From NCBI GenBank assembly GCA_045657645.1, contig JAZOTL010000084.1, forward strand, positions 1 through 23,430: a stretch of 23,430 bases of DNA. The letters run 5' to 3'. The notes under the pieces are model-generated. The model saw only the letters and a list, made by a program, of their open reading frames with translations, had not been told where the DNA came from and did no database searches. Positions 1-7,910 of the stretch are shown piece by piece (within the stretch, counting starts at the first letter, position 1; each line of letters opens with the position of its first letter). Position numbers and translations under genes: made by a program. Origin of the DNA: RGIG7300 sp045657645 (lineage in GTDB: Bacteria; Bacillota; Clostridia; Oscillospirales; CAG-272).

Positions 1-593
1 AGGTTTTCTTTTACAAATTCAACTGCTTGGGTTACAGCAAGGTAAGAGTTGCGCTTACAGCAACGGGGTCCGCCCATATCGCCTATTTTACCGAGAGCTT
101 GGGATGTCATTTTGTTGGATAATCCCCACTCCTTTCCTGAAAGGGGTGTGGAGCCGGTAATAATAGATACAAACATACCAGCGCTTATTCCCGCACCGCA
201 GGCACCCCAAAAGCCACAGCTGCCGCCTGGTACCTTTTTGCCGCGGGACTGCATTTCAGCAAGTGATTTTGCAAGGTCGATATCACCGCCTGCGTTTTTA
301 TATGCAGTCAGCAGGGCAGAGCCTACAAGTACGTGGTGTTCGGGTCCGTGCATGTGGCAGAAGGGTAATTCCATAAGCTTTTTAAGTATTTCTATGGGAT
401 TTTTTGAACGCTGATTAAGGCATATGGCAACTATGGTGTCCATACCCTGTGTATGGCAATCGTTACACACATAGTGTCCGTTTTTACAGGCTGTATTGCT
501 GTTTTCCTTCTTGTGGCAGAGCGCGCACTCCATCAGTGTTTCGTTTTCAAGGTATACAAGGGGTGCACCGCAGATAAGGCATTCGTCTTTCAT
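1..593 (-). CDS. DUF5714 domain protein, Cys/His-rich (partial, C-terminus outside window)
   Basis: The reading frame starts at the ATG at 593 (AAGGAG six bases upstream) and is open for 197 codons to the window edge, so the C-terminus is missing. The N-terminus looks like a zinc ribbon or treble clef: C5/C8, C23/C26, C36/H40 and C43/C46. A histidine cluster follows (H80, H82, H86, H87), then a small-residue loop with C126 and C132 (GGSCGFWGACGAG) and a C178-C179 pair. This arrangement matches the DUF5714 family as I know it from anaerobic bacteria and archaea, which has no established biochemical role and is sometimes fused or linked to methyltransferases. It lies 10 bases downstream of the Crp/Fnr gene and is almost certainly co-transcribed with it. 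Metal binding and a redox or one-carbon role are inferences. The family call is fairly firm, the function unknown. Confidence 0.75.
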   Translation of the reverse strand, partial: MKDECLICGAPLVYLENETLMECALCHKKENSNTACKNGHYVCNDCHTQGMDTIVAICLNQRSKNPIEILKKLMELPFCHMHGPEHHVLVGSALLTAYKNAGGDIDLAKSLAEMQSRGKKVPGGSCGFWGACGAGISAGMFVSIITGSTPLSGKEWGLSNKMTSQALGKIGDMGGPRCCKRNSYLAVTQAVEFVKEN

Positions 594-603
594 ATTTTGC
601 TCC

Positions 604-1263
604 TTATAGTAGTCTAAAAGTGTTTTTTTCAAATTCTAAGAGTCCCTCGTCCCGCATTTTACAAAGCTCGTTTGACATGGCGCTTCGGTCAACGCAAAGA
701 AAGTCTGCAAGCTGTTGGCGGTTAAAGGTAATAGTGAAGCTTGAGCTCTTTTGCCGCCCTGCTTCTTCAGATAAATAGGATATCAGCTTATCCCGTGTTG
801 AACGCTTGGACATATGACCAAGCTTTTGTACCAGCTTTCTGTTTTTTTCGGAAATAGCAAAAAACATATTTTGTACCACCATTGCGTGGAAGCGGCAGGC
901 GGTGGAGCAGGTGGTAATAACGCGTTTAACATCAAGAAAGATCACCGTGCTGTCCTCAACAGCAACAACATCATTTAAGAGGGCACAGCTTTCGGGTGCC
1001 ACATACGCTTCACCGAATATTTCACCTACAGCAATACTGCCTAGAATACTGCGATTGCCCCAATAATCGTCCTTTTGTATATGGAGATTTCCTTCCACTA
1101 ATACGGTTATTTGGCTTAAATGCTCGCCTTGTCTTAATACATACTCGCCTTTTTTATAGCTTGAAAGCCTTGCGCCGAGGCAGGAGAGCATTGAGTTTAT
1201 TTCTTCTTCCCCTACTCCTGCAAAAATCTGTGTTCTTTTCAAAACAGGAATATATTTTTTCAT
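604..1263 (-). CDS. Crp/Fnr family transcriptional regulator
   Basis: This 219-residue protein has the normal Crp/Fnr length and layout: an N-terminal cyclic-nucleotide-binding-like beta roll (about 10-115), a dimerisation helix (about 118-150) and a C-terminal winged helix-turn-helix (about 178-210, with NRQQLADFLCVDRSAMSNEL as the recognition region). The cAMP-contacting Arg-Ser of CRP is not visible after the GEIFGE turn, so cAMP is an unlikely ligand. Six cysteines (28, 93, 119, 123, 190, 201), including a CxxxC at 119-123, leave an iron-sulfur, thiol or haem-dependent sensor possible. It is divergent from an iron-sulfur protein gene, as is common for clostridial regulators of redox or nitrosative stress genes such as HcpR-like proteins; that specific assignment is inference. 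The start has only a weak AAGAG site, and the N-terminus fits the family. It is probably autoregulated through the palindrome at 1285-1303. Confidence 0.88.
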   Translation of the reverse strand: MKKYIPVLKRTQIFAGVGEEEINSMLSCLGARLSSYKKGEYVLRQGEHLSQITVLVEGNLHIQKDDYWGNRSILGSIAVGEIFGEAYVAPESCALLNDVVAVEDSTVIFLDVKRVITTCSTACRFHAMVVQNMFFAISEKNRKLVQKLGHMSKRSTRDKLISYLSEEAGRQKSSSFTITFNRQQLADFLCVDRSAMSNELCKMRDEGLLEFEKNTFRLL

Positions 1264-1284
1264 AAAAAGCTCTTTTCTGTTGTA

Positions 1285-1303
1285 AAAACAACCGAATTGT
1301 TTT
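1285..1303. promoter_or_regulatory. 7-5-7 inverted repeat, candidate Crp/Fnr operator
   Basis: AAAACAA (1285-1291), CCGAA, TTGTTTT (1297-1303) is a perfect 7-base inverted repeat with a 5-base spacer in the divergent region between the Crp/Fnr regulator and the ferredoxin-type gene. Its size and symmetry suit a Crp/Fnr dimer, though the half-site is not the textbook FNR (TTGAT) or CRP (TGTGA) sequence. It overlaps the predicted transcription start of the regulator gene (about 1301), a position expected for repression, and covers the -35 region of the plus-strand promoter candidate. Binding by the neighbouring regulator is inferred. Confidence 0.5.
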
Positions 1304-1307
1304 GTTT

Positions 1308-1336
1308 ATTATACTATAATATAAGCGCAAAATCAA
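1308..1336 (-). promoter_or_regulatory. sigma-A type promoter for the Crp/Fnr-DUF5714 operon
   Basis: On the minus strand TTGATT (1336-1331) and TATAAT (1313-1308) are separated by exactly 17 bases, a near-consensus vegetative promoter. Predicted initiation is near 1301, giving a leader of about 40 bases before the regulator's ATG. Confidence 0.7.
1315..1325 (+). promoter_or_regulatory. -10 candidate for the iron-sulfur protein gene
   Basis: TATAAT (1315-1320), overlapped by TATAAG (1320-1325), precedes the gene starting at 1352. No convincing -35 is present: the hexamer at 17 bases is CCGAAT, inside the palindrome at 1285-1303. This could be a promoter governed by whatever binds the palindrome, or simply AT-rich overlap with the opposing promoter. 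Confidence 0.35.
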
Positions 1337-1351
1337 GAGAGGAGCAATATT

Positions 1352-2044
1352 ATGATAAGAAAAATTATAAAAATTGACGAAGAAAAATGTAACGGGTGCG
1401 GTGCCTGTGCTGCCGCTTGCCACGAAGGAGCTATTGAGATGATAAACGGAAAGGCCAAGCTTACCCGTGAGGATTACTGTGACGGCCTTGGAGATTGCCT
1501 GCCTGCTTGTCCTGTAGATGCTATTAGATTTGAGGAAAGAGAAGCCCCGGCTTACGACGAGGCGGCGGTGATTGCCGCAAAACAGAAAAAGAATATGACA
1601 TTGCCTTGTGGTTGCCCCGGTACGAATTCCAAAGCGATTAAGCGTGATACCTGTCATATACCTACAACTGCGCCTGCAACAAGTCAGTTATCGCAATGGC
1701 CTGTGCAGATAAAGCTTGTTCCCGTAAACGCCCCATATTTTGACGGCGCAAATCTGCTTGTTGCAGCGGATTGTACAGCGTATGCTTACGGTAATTTCCA
1801 CAATGAATTCATACGCAAGCATATAACTCTTATAGGATGCCCAAAGCTTGACGAGGGCGACTACACCGATAAGCTGACTGCCATTATTGCAAATAATGAC
1901 ATTAAAAGTGTAACCGTTGTGCGTATGGAGGTACCATGCTGTGGGGGTATCGAAAATGCTGTGAAAAGAGCATTGCAAGCAAGCGGTAAGTTTATCCCGT
2001 GGAGAGTTGTTACTATCTCCACCGACGGCAGAATATTGGATTAA
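1352..2044 (+). CDS. ferredoxin-like 4Fe-4S dicluster protein with Cys-rich C-terminal domain
   Basis: The first about 60 residues form a bacterial ferredoxin module. C13, C16, C19 and C23 give a canonical CxxCxxCxxxC cluster. The second set is C43, C49 and C53-Pro, with Leu46 where the second cysteine is normally found, so this site has three cysteines and may hold a [3Fe-4S] cluster or use another ligand. The remaining about 170 residues carry more cysteines (CGCPG at 86-90, C101, C141, GCP at 162-164, CCGG at 196-199), suggesting a further metal or cluster site. I recognise this as a clostridial 4Fe-4S family often found with Crp/Fnr regulators, but it has no assigned reaction; electron transfer is inferred. 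The start has a good GAGGAG site. It reads divergently from the regulator. Confidence 0.82.
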   Translation: MIRKIIKIDEEKCNGCGACAAACHEGAIEMINGKAKLTREDYCDGLGDCLPACPVDAIRFEEREAPAYDEAAVIAAKQKKNMTLPCGCPGTNSKAIKRDTCHIPTTAPATSQLSQWPVQIKLVPVNAPYFDGANLLVAADCTAYAYGNFHNEFIRKHITLIGCPKLDEGDYTDKLTAIIANNDIKSVTVVRMEVPCCGGIENAVKRALQASGKFIPWRVVTISTDGRILD

Positions 2045-2066
2045 CTACAATAATACACTAAAATTG

Positions 2067-2095
2067 TTGAAAAAGAGGTTGATATAGGTTATAAT
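2067..2095 (+). promoter_or_regulatory. sigma-A promoter for the comEC-like gene
   Basis: TTGAAA (2067-2072), a 17-base spacer and TATAAT (2090-2095) form a near-perfect vegetative promoter. Transcription should start near 2102, 27 bases before the ATG at 2129, which has a strong GGGGGAGAG ribosome binding site. Confidence 0.8.
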
Positions 2096-2128
2096 AAAAT
2101 ATAAATAGACGAAAAGGGGGGAGAGAAT

Positions 2129-4357
2129 ATGATTTTCAGAACTAATCGTATGCTTGCGCTTTTCTGCGGGGCCTTTCTTTTCTCCTTGCTCATTTTTAGC
2201 AATATAGGCATTTTAACAAAGCTTATTTCCGCACTTATATTATTAATTACCGCCTTTACCGTTATAAAGCTGAAAAAATCCTTTAGGAATTTTTCTATTA
2301 TGCTTTGCGGTGTGGCGGTATCGCTTTTGTTTTCACTTCTTGCATTTGACCTTGCGATAGCACCTCTTGAGAATAAGACTTCCGGTAAAGATAATATTAC
2401 TGCCGTGGTTGATAGCGTTGACTATATTTCAGAAAACGTTGCTTATCTTGACGTTAAGGTGAAGGCTTCTGAATGCTTTAAGGGTAGTTACAAGCTGGAT
2501 CTTACGGTGTTTTATCCCGTTAACACCTTTGAGTGCGGTGATGTGATAAAAGGGAATATCGAATATATAGAATTCCAATCCGAAGATGATTTTGATTTTA
2601 AAAGCTACAATGCCGCAAAGGGTGTTTTTATTTATGGGCAGGTCAAGGGAAGTGATTTAACTACTATCGAGAGAAGAGCCACCCTTTCGACTATGTTAAA
2701 TAAAATACGCTACGGTATTAAGAGTACATATTACAAGTATACCGCTGAAAGGGAAACCGCAGCTTTGCTTTCTGCATTGACTATTGGTGATAAAGAAGGT
2801 CTTGAAGATGAGGTGAAACGCGATTTTTCTCGTCTTGGATGCTCGCATATACTTGCTATAAGCGGACTTCATTTGTCGGTTATTATGAGCTGTATTATGA
2901 TGTTGTCCGAGTTGTTTAATATACGAAGGCGGCTCTGCTCCGGTGTTGTTATATTTTTGTGTCTGTTTTTTATATTTATTTCGGGTGCTTCTTATTCGGT
3001 ATTAAGAGCAGGTATTATGTTTATCATAATGAATCTTTCGGTTTTCCTTCGCCGCAGAGGAGATTCTATTACCTCTCTTTTCGGTGCCGTTACCCTAATA
3101 GTGCTATTTTCTCCCTCCTCGGTAAACGATATAGGCTTGATACTTTCATTTAGTTCGACTCTTGGCATAGTAGTGATAATGCCTGCGGTAATGAAAAGAC
3201 TTAACAGAGAGGCTAAGTCTTTGGTGCGGCGCTGTCTGGATGGTGTAATTATTTCTTTAGTTACCACCACTGCCGCCATTGCCTTTTCCCTTATACCTAT
3301 GGCTTTATGCTTCGATGAGATATCTATTATTTCACCCTTGGCAAATCTCTTGCTTTCTCCGTTTGTTACTGTTATTTTGTTTATAACGGTGCTCTTTATT
3401 GTTCTTTCCCCTATAAGCTTTACAGCATTTGGAATAGGCCGTGTGCTTGATTTGATCGTTGGCTTGATGTATAAGATTGTTGGGGCTTTAGGTGCTTTGG
3501 ATAACATAGTTTTCAGTCTTAAATATCCCTTTGCGCCTATGGTTCTTATTGTGTTTATTGTTGTAGCGATTATCGTGATTTTGCTTGCAAAGCGCAGAGT
3601 GTGGTATCTTTTGCCCCTGTGTTGTTATTTTCTTTGTTTTGTGCTGTTCTTGTACGGATATAATATTGACCGTGCAAACGCCGTTGATGCCGTATTTTAT
3701 TCAGATATAAATAACCGTAGTGATGCTATACTTTTATCCTCAAAGGAAGGTAATACAGTAATTGCATACACAAAGGACAGACGAGATAATTACGATGATG
3801 AATATCTGCTTTTGAGTGATGAATTGTACCAAAGTGAGATAGATCGGTATATCCTACCGGATTATACCAACAATAGCGTTGCAACTCTGCGTAAGCTTTT
3901 GTGTACCGAGCATATATTAGAGCTTATTCTTCCAAAAGCAGAAAATGACTTTGATAAAACAGCAGCTGCTGAAATAATGATATACGCAGATGCCTGTGGT
4001 GCAAAGATAAAGGAATTTGAATATGAAACACCATTTTATGCAGGTTGTGTTGAGGTAACTATACATACACCCAAGCCCTTATCCGGCGGCAAAAATTCTA
4101 TAGGAGCATGCACTATAAAAAACGGAGAAAACCGCATTGCTTACTACGGAAGAGGCTATGAATACGATGATAGTGTGCAATACGATATTCTGTTTTTTGG
4201 CGGTAACGGAACTACTTCTAAGAAGCTTGAGTGTTTTGAGGTAACAAGTAAATATTTGATATCATCTCAAAACACGGCAGAGCTATTAAATGAAAATTGT
4301 GAAAGCTTCACCGTCCTTGGTGTAGACGCTCCATATTCGAAAATCAGAATAGAGTAG
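2129..4357 (+). CDS. comEC: ComEC/Rec2 family protein (competence DNA channel) with degenerate C-terminal MBL domain
   Basis: ComEC forms the inner-membrane channel for single-stranded DNA during natural transformation. This 742-residue protein has the usual order: two to three N-terminal membrane segments (about 8-78), a soluble DUF4131/OB-like region (about 85-180), then the polytopic Competence domain with the signature HILAISGLHLS at 240-250 and many hydrophobic helices to about 520. The last about 220 residues align by eye with the metallo-beta-lactamase-like nuclease domain, but the HxHxDH motif is missing. At the place expected for it stands ILPDYTNNSVATL, and the later HHGS position reads GGNGT. 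Catalysis by this domain is therefore unlikely. It has its own promoter and no comEA neighbour. The family is clear; whether it supports transformation is unknown. Confidence 0.88.
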   Translation: MIFRTNRMLALFCGAFLFSLLIFSNIGILTKLISALILLITAFTVIKLKKSFRNFSIMLCGVAVSLLFSLLAFDLAIAPLENKTSGKDNITAVVDSVDYISENVAYLDVKVKASECFKGSYKLDLTVFYPVNTFECGDVIKGNIEYIEFQSEDDFDFKSYNAAKGVFIYGQVKGSDLTTIERRATLSTMLNKIRYGIKSTYYKYTAERETAALLSALTIGDKEGLEDEVKRDFSRLGCSHILAISGLHLSVIMSCIMMLSELFNIRRRLCSGVVIFLCLFFIFISGASYSVLRAGIMFIIMNLSVFLRRRGDSITSLFGAVTLIVLFSPSSVNDIGLILSFSSTLGIVVIMPAVMKRLNREAKSLVRRCLDGVIISLVTTTAAIAFSLIPMALCFDEISIISPLANLLLSPFVTVILFITVLFIVLSPISFTAFGIGRVLDLIVGLMYKIVGALGALDNIVFSLKYPFAPMVLIVFIVVAIIVILLAKRRVWYLLPLCCYFLCFVLFLYGYNIDRANAVDAVFYSDINNRSDAILLSSKEGNTVIAYTKDRRDNYDDEYLLLSDELYQSEIDRYILPDYTNNSVATLRKLLCTEHILELILPKAENDFDKTAAAEIMIYADACGAKIKEFEYETPFYAGCVEVTIHTPKPLSGGKNSIGACTIKNGENRIAYYGRGYEYDDSVQYDILFFGGNGTTSKKLECFEVTSKYLISSQNTAELLNENCESFTVLGVDAPYSKIRIE

Positions 4358-4390
4358 GGCATAACGGGCAGAATAAATGTTAAATATCGG

Positions 4391-4419
4391 TTGAAATATT
4401 TAAAATTATATAGTATAAT
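4391..4419 (+). promoter_or_regulatory. sigma-A promoter of the yfmF-murE-yczE operon
   Basis: TTGAAA (4391-4396), 17 bases, TATAAT (4414-4419). Initiation is predicted near 4426. No other promoter of similar quality was noticed up to 13984, so this probably drives the nine-gene operon ending at the hairpin at 14647-14672. Confidence 0.78.
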
Positions 4420-4448
4420 ATATATAATTATTGTTTCGGAGAAATGAA

Positions 4449-5720
4449 ATGTCGTTAATGAAGATAAATTTAGCCAAGGGTGTAACCCTTAACGTAATAA
4501 ATACCGACCTTTTTAAAAGCGATTATATGTCGGTTAGTTTTGCACTTCCTTTAAGCGCTCAAAACGCTTCAAAGGGTGCTCTTTTGCCGCTTATACTTAC
4601 AAGAGGTACTGTGGCACATCCTACCATGGCGTCTATTTCCGAGGAGCTTGATATGCTTTATGCAAGCACCATAAATACCCGTTGTCTTAAGAAGGGTGAG
4701 GTGCAGTTTTTCGGCTTTAATCTTAATATACTCAACAATCGCTACGCTCCTGACGGTACCGACGTTCTTTTGGGAACTCTCAACCTTCTTCATGAGGTTA
4801 TTTTCCAGCCTTTGTTGGAAAACGGTGCTTTTGTTGCGGATTATCTTGAAACCGAAAAGGAAAACTTATGCGACCGTATCAATGCGGAAATAAACAATAA
4901 AATATCATACGCAGTTACAAGAGCAAAAGAGGAAATGTGCAAAAACGAGGCATACGGCGTTAATGCTCTTGGTACAGTTGAATCTGTTATGGCTGTAAAT
5001 GCAAACGAGCTTTATAAATATTATAAAAGCGTTATTTCCGATGCTCGTGTAGAAATATTCTTTGTTGGTCAATTTGATGAAGCGGTTGAAGAAAAGATAA
5101 GAAAGGCTCTGCCTTTCTGCGATAGAACACCCGAAGCTTTAGATACACGTGTTATAAGACGGGCAGATGGCGAAGTAAATAATGTGGTTGAAAATCAGCC
5201 CGTTACACAAAGCAAGCTTTCCTTAGGCTTTAGAACAGGGAAGGTCCTTTTAGACGGTGATTACTACAAGTTTGTTATGTTTAACGAGGTTTACGGTGGC
5301 TCCCCTTCAAGCAAGCTCTTTATGAACGTGCGTGAAAAATTAAGTCTTTGCTATTACTGCCGTTCTATACCCGAACCTCAAAAGGGTGTTATGATCGTAA
5401 CTGCAGGTATAGAAACCGAAAACAAACAGCTTGCCCAGGACGAGATACTTGCGCAGCTTAAGGCCTGCGCAGATGGAAATATTACCGAGGAAGAGCTTGA
5501 AGCTGCAAGAAAGAGCGTGCTCAATGCCTATAAAGAGATATACGATAATCCCGAAGGTCTTGAAAGCTGGTATACAGGAAGATTGCTTGCAGGTCTTTGT
5601 GATTCTCCCGAGGAAGCTGCAGAGAAGATAAACAACGTAGGTATACAGGATATTGTTGAATGTGCTTCGGCTATAACCCTTGATACCGTTTACTTTATGA
5701 AGGCAGGGGAGGTAAAGTGA
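4449..5720 (+). CDS. yfmF: M16 peptidase-like protein YfmF (catalytically inactive partner)
   Basis: This protein of about 423 residues has the two-domain pitrilysin (M16) fold. The zinc motif HxxEH is absent: the equivalent N-terminal segment reads GALLPLILTRGT, so it should be the non-catalytic half of a pair. In Bacillus subtilis the homologous pair (ymfF/ymfH, also written YfmF/YfmH) is associated with the 5-aminopentanol modification of elongation factor P. The other genes of that pathway are not in this window, so the role here is inferred from family only. I place the start at the ATG at 4449, with GGAG at 4438-4441 seven bases upstream, rather than the in-frame TTG at 4431, which would put the ribosome binding site inside the gene. 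Its stop overlaps the next ATG by one base. Confidence 0.85.
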   Translation: MSLMKINLAKGVTLNVINTDLFKSDYMSVSFALPLSAQNASKGALLPLILTRGTVAHPTMASISEELDMLYASTINTRCLKKGEVQFFGFNLNILNNRYAPDGTDVLLGTLNLLHEVIFQPLLENGAFVADYLETEKENLCDRINAEINNKISYAVTRAKEEMCKNEAYGVNALGTVESVMAVNANELYKYYKSVISDARVEIFFVGQFDEAVEEKIRKALPFCDRTPEALDTRVIRRADGEVNNVVENQPVTQSKLSLGFRTGKVLLDGDYYKFVMFNEVYGGSPSSKLFMNVREKLSLCYYCRSIPEPQKGVMIVTAGIETENKQLAQDEILAQLKACADGNITEEELEAARKSVLNAYKEIYDNPEGLESWYTGRLLAGLCDSPEEAAEKINNVGIQDIVECASAITLDTVYFMKAGEVK

Positions 5721-7018
5721 TGAGAAATATTATTGAAAAATCAAGCGCCGCCCTTGGCGAAAAATATTATTACGTTCAGCATAAAAGCGGATTGCCAATA
5801 TATATATTCCCAAAAAAGCTTTCCACAAGCTACGCTATTTTCGGCACTCGCTACGGCTCTGTTGACTGCCGTTTTAAGAAGAGCACCGATGAAGATTTTA
5901 CCGAGGTTCCCGACGGTATAGCCCACTTCCTTGAACATAAAATGTTTGAAAATGAGGACGGGGTTGATACCTTTGAACGCTTTGCAAAGACAGGCGCACA
6001 GGCTAATGCTTATACCTCCTTTCAAACAACTGCTTACCTGTTTTCTGCAACCGAGAATTTTTATGAATCTCTTGAAATTCTCCTTGATTACGTGACCCAT
6101 CCTTACTTTACAAAGGAAACAGTTGATAAAGAGCAGGGAATAATAGCCCAGGAAATAAGAATGGGTGAGGATAACCCCGGCAGAGCTCTTACCTTTGGTA
6201 TGCTTAAATCGATGTACTCAAAGCATAACGTAAGGATAGAGATTGCGGGCAGTGTTGAATCTATAGCGCAGATAACCCCCGAATTGCTTTATAAGAGCTA
6301 CAATACCTTCTATAATCTTCGTAATATGGCACTTTGTCTTTGCGGTGATATAGATGTTGATAATGTGCTTGAAATAGCAGATAAGATGCTGGAGGCTGCC
6401 GAGCCTTTTGATATAATAAGCGAGGCAAAGCCTGAGGATGCCTGCGTGGTAAGACCGGAGCATACCATACGTATGCAGGTATCTATGCCTATGTTTGCTA
6501 TAGGTGTTAAGGATATTGATATTAGCGCCGATCCTGCCGTTCGTATGAAGAAAAACGCGGCTATTGCTGTTATTTCCGATATGCTTTTCGGTAAGTCATC
6601 TCCCTTCTTTAACGAGCTTTATGAAAAGGGAATGGTGTCCGGCGGTCTTGATATATGGGGTGAACATAACCGTTCCTTCTCGTTTGTTTCACTTTCCGGC
6701 GAAGCAAAGGACCCTGATGCTGTTTATAAAGAATTTTTAAAACTTGTTGACAACACTAAGAAGGATGGTCTTGATAAAGTTACCTTTGAAAGATGTAAGC
6801 GAGTGATGTATGCGTCGATGGTAAAGAGCTTTGACTCTACCGAGGAGATTGCAAATAACCTGCTTTCATACGTATTTGAAGAAGGAGATATTTTTGAGGC
6901 CGTTGACGTTATGGCGTCCCTTGAATATGACTACGTTAACTCCTTATTTGCTCAAATGTTCCGTGACGAATATTATACGCTTATGAAGGTGTTACCCCTT
7001 GAGGATGAAACGAAATGA
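5720..7018 (+). CDS. yfmH: M16 family zinc peptidase YfmH
   Basis: This 432-residue protein has an intact inverted zinc motif, HFLEH at residues 69-73, with the probable third ligand E145 in EQGIIAQE. It is therefore the catalytic member next to the inactive YfmF, the usual arrangement in bacterial M16B heterodimers. The C-terminal half has the second, non-catalytic M16 domain. The family is linked in B. subtilis to elongation factor P modification; the substrate is unknown. I choose the ATG at 5720, seven bases after GGGGAGG at 5706-5712, over the GTG at 5717. It is translationally coupled to its neighbours: one base shared with yfmF upstream and an ATGA overlap with lgt downstream. Confidence 0.88.
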   Translation: MRNIIEKSSAALGEKYYYVQHKSGLPIYIFPKKLSTSYAIFGTRYGSVDCRFKKSTDEDFTEVPDGIAHFLEHKMFENEDGVDTFERFAKTGAQANAYTSFQTTAYLFSATENFYESLEILLDYVTHPYFTKETVDKEQGIIAQEIRMGEDNPGRALTFGMLKSMYSKHNVRIEIAGSVESIAQITPELLYKSYNTFYNLRNMALCLCGDIDVDNVLEIADKMLEAAEPFDIISEAKPEDACVVRPEHTIRMQVSMPMFAIGVKDIDISADPAVRMKKNAAIAVISDMLFGKSSPFFNELYEKGMVSGGLDIWGEHNRSFSFVSLSGEAKDPDAVYKEFLKLVDNTKKDGLDKVTFERCKRVMYASMVKSFDSTEEIANNLLSYVFEEGDIFEAVDVMASLEYDYVNSLFAQMFRDEYYTLMKVLPLEDETK

Positions 7019-7908
7019 ATATAATATCTTTTCCCAATATAGGAATAAATGAGTTAAAGATAAATGAAACAGCTTTTGAGCTTTTCACCCGTCCTGTTCA
7101 ATGGTATGGTATAATACTTACCCTTGGAATTGTTGCCGCTTGCCTGTACGTATATTTGCGGGCGAAAAAATACGGTGTTATTACCGATGATTTTCTTGAC
7201 CTTGCCATATATACCGTAGTTTTCGGTATCGTAGGTGCCCGTTTGTATTACGTGCTCACCTCCCTTGAGGAATATGACAGCTTTTATGACGTTATCGCCA
7301 TATGGGAGGGCGGTATAGCAATGTACGGCTCTATAATAGGCGGAGGACTTGCACTTTTAATTGTACTTCGCTATAAAAAGATGAACATTCTCAAGTTCTT
7401 TGACTGCGCTTGTCCTGCTGTTATGCTTGGACAGATAATAGGCCGTTGGGGAAACTTTGTTAACGGCGAGGCCTACGGCTCTCCCGATAAGTTCGAATTT
7501 TTTGGCAAGGTTTTTGATATCAACGCTCAAAACGTTCCCCTTATTATGGAGATAAGGGATACATACGGTAGTTCAGTTTTGTGCCAGCCGACCTTTTTAT
7601 ATGAAAGCCTTTGGAATCTTGTTGGCTTTGTAATTATCAATATCTTGTTTGATAAGCGAAAGTATGACGGGCAGGCGTGCATTTGGTATTTTACCTGGTA
7701 CGGCTTTGGCAGAATGTTTATAGAGGGCCTGAGAACAGACAGTCTTTACGTTGGCAATATTAAGATATCACAGCTTATAGGTCTTTTGTGCTTCGTTGCA
7801 GGCGTTATAGTTCTTGTGGTATGTAAAGTAAAGAAACTGAACAAAGATAATCCCCTTTACGCTATAGAAAAGGCGGAGAATAATACAGAAAAGACAATGG
7901 AGGTGTAA
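7015..7908 (+). CDS. lgt: prolipoprotein diacylglyceryl transferase
   Basis: Lgt transfers diacylglycerol from phosphatidylglycerol to the lipobox cysteine of prolipoproteins at the cytoplasmic membrane. The 297 residues contain about seven hydrophobic segments, the family signature GRWGNFVNGEAYG (143-155), the upstream WEGGIAMYGSIIGGG loop (97-111) and PTFLYES. The MYG in that loop replaces the HG of the E. coli enzyme. The hydrophilic tail after residue 270 is poorly conserved in this family. The start overlaps the yfmH stop (ATGA). Lipoprotein clients would include the protein at 14689-15288. Confidence 0.95.
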   Translation: MNIISFPNIGINELKINETAFELFTRPVQWYGIILTLGIVAACLYVYLRAKKYGVITDDFLDLAIYTVVFGIVGARLYYVLTSLEEYDSFYDVIAIWEGGIAMYGSIIGGGLALLIVLRYKKMNILKFFDCACPAVMLGQIIGRWGNFVNGEAYGSPDKFEFFGKVFDINAQNVPLIMEIRDTYGSSVLCQPTFLYESLWNLVGFVIINILFDKRKYDGQACIWYFTWYGFGRMFIEGLRTDSLYVGNIKISQLIGLLCFVAGVIVLVVCKVKKLNKDNPLYAIEKAENNTEKTMEV

Positions 7909-7910
7909 TA

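Noticed and set aside
49..414. Plus-strand open frame inside the DUF5714 region
   Set aside because: The minus strand gives a continuous Cys/His-patterned protein with a good start; the plus frame has no ribosome binding site or recognisable motif.
4431..4448. Upstream TTG start for yfmF giving six extra residues
   Set aside because: The GGAG ribosome binding site at 4438-4441 lies inside this extension and is correctly spaced for the ATG at 4449.
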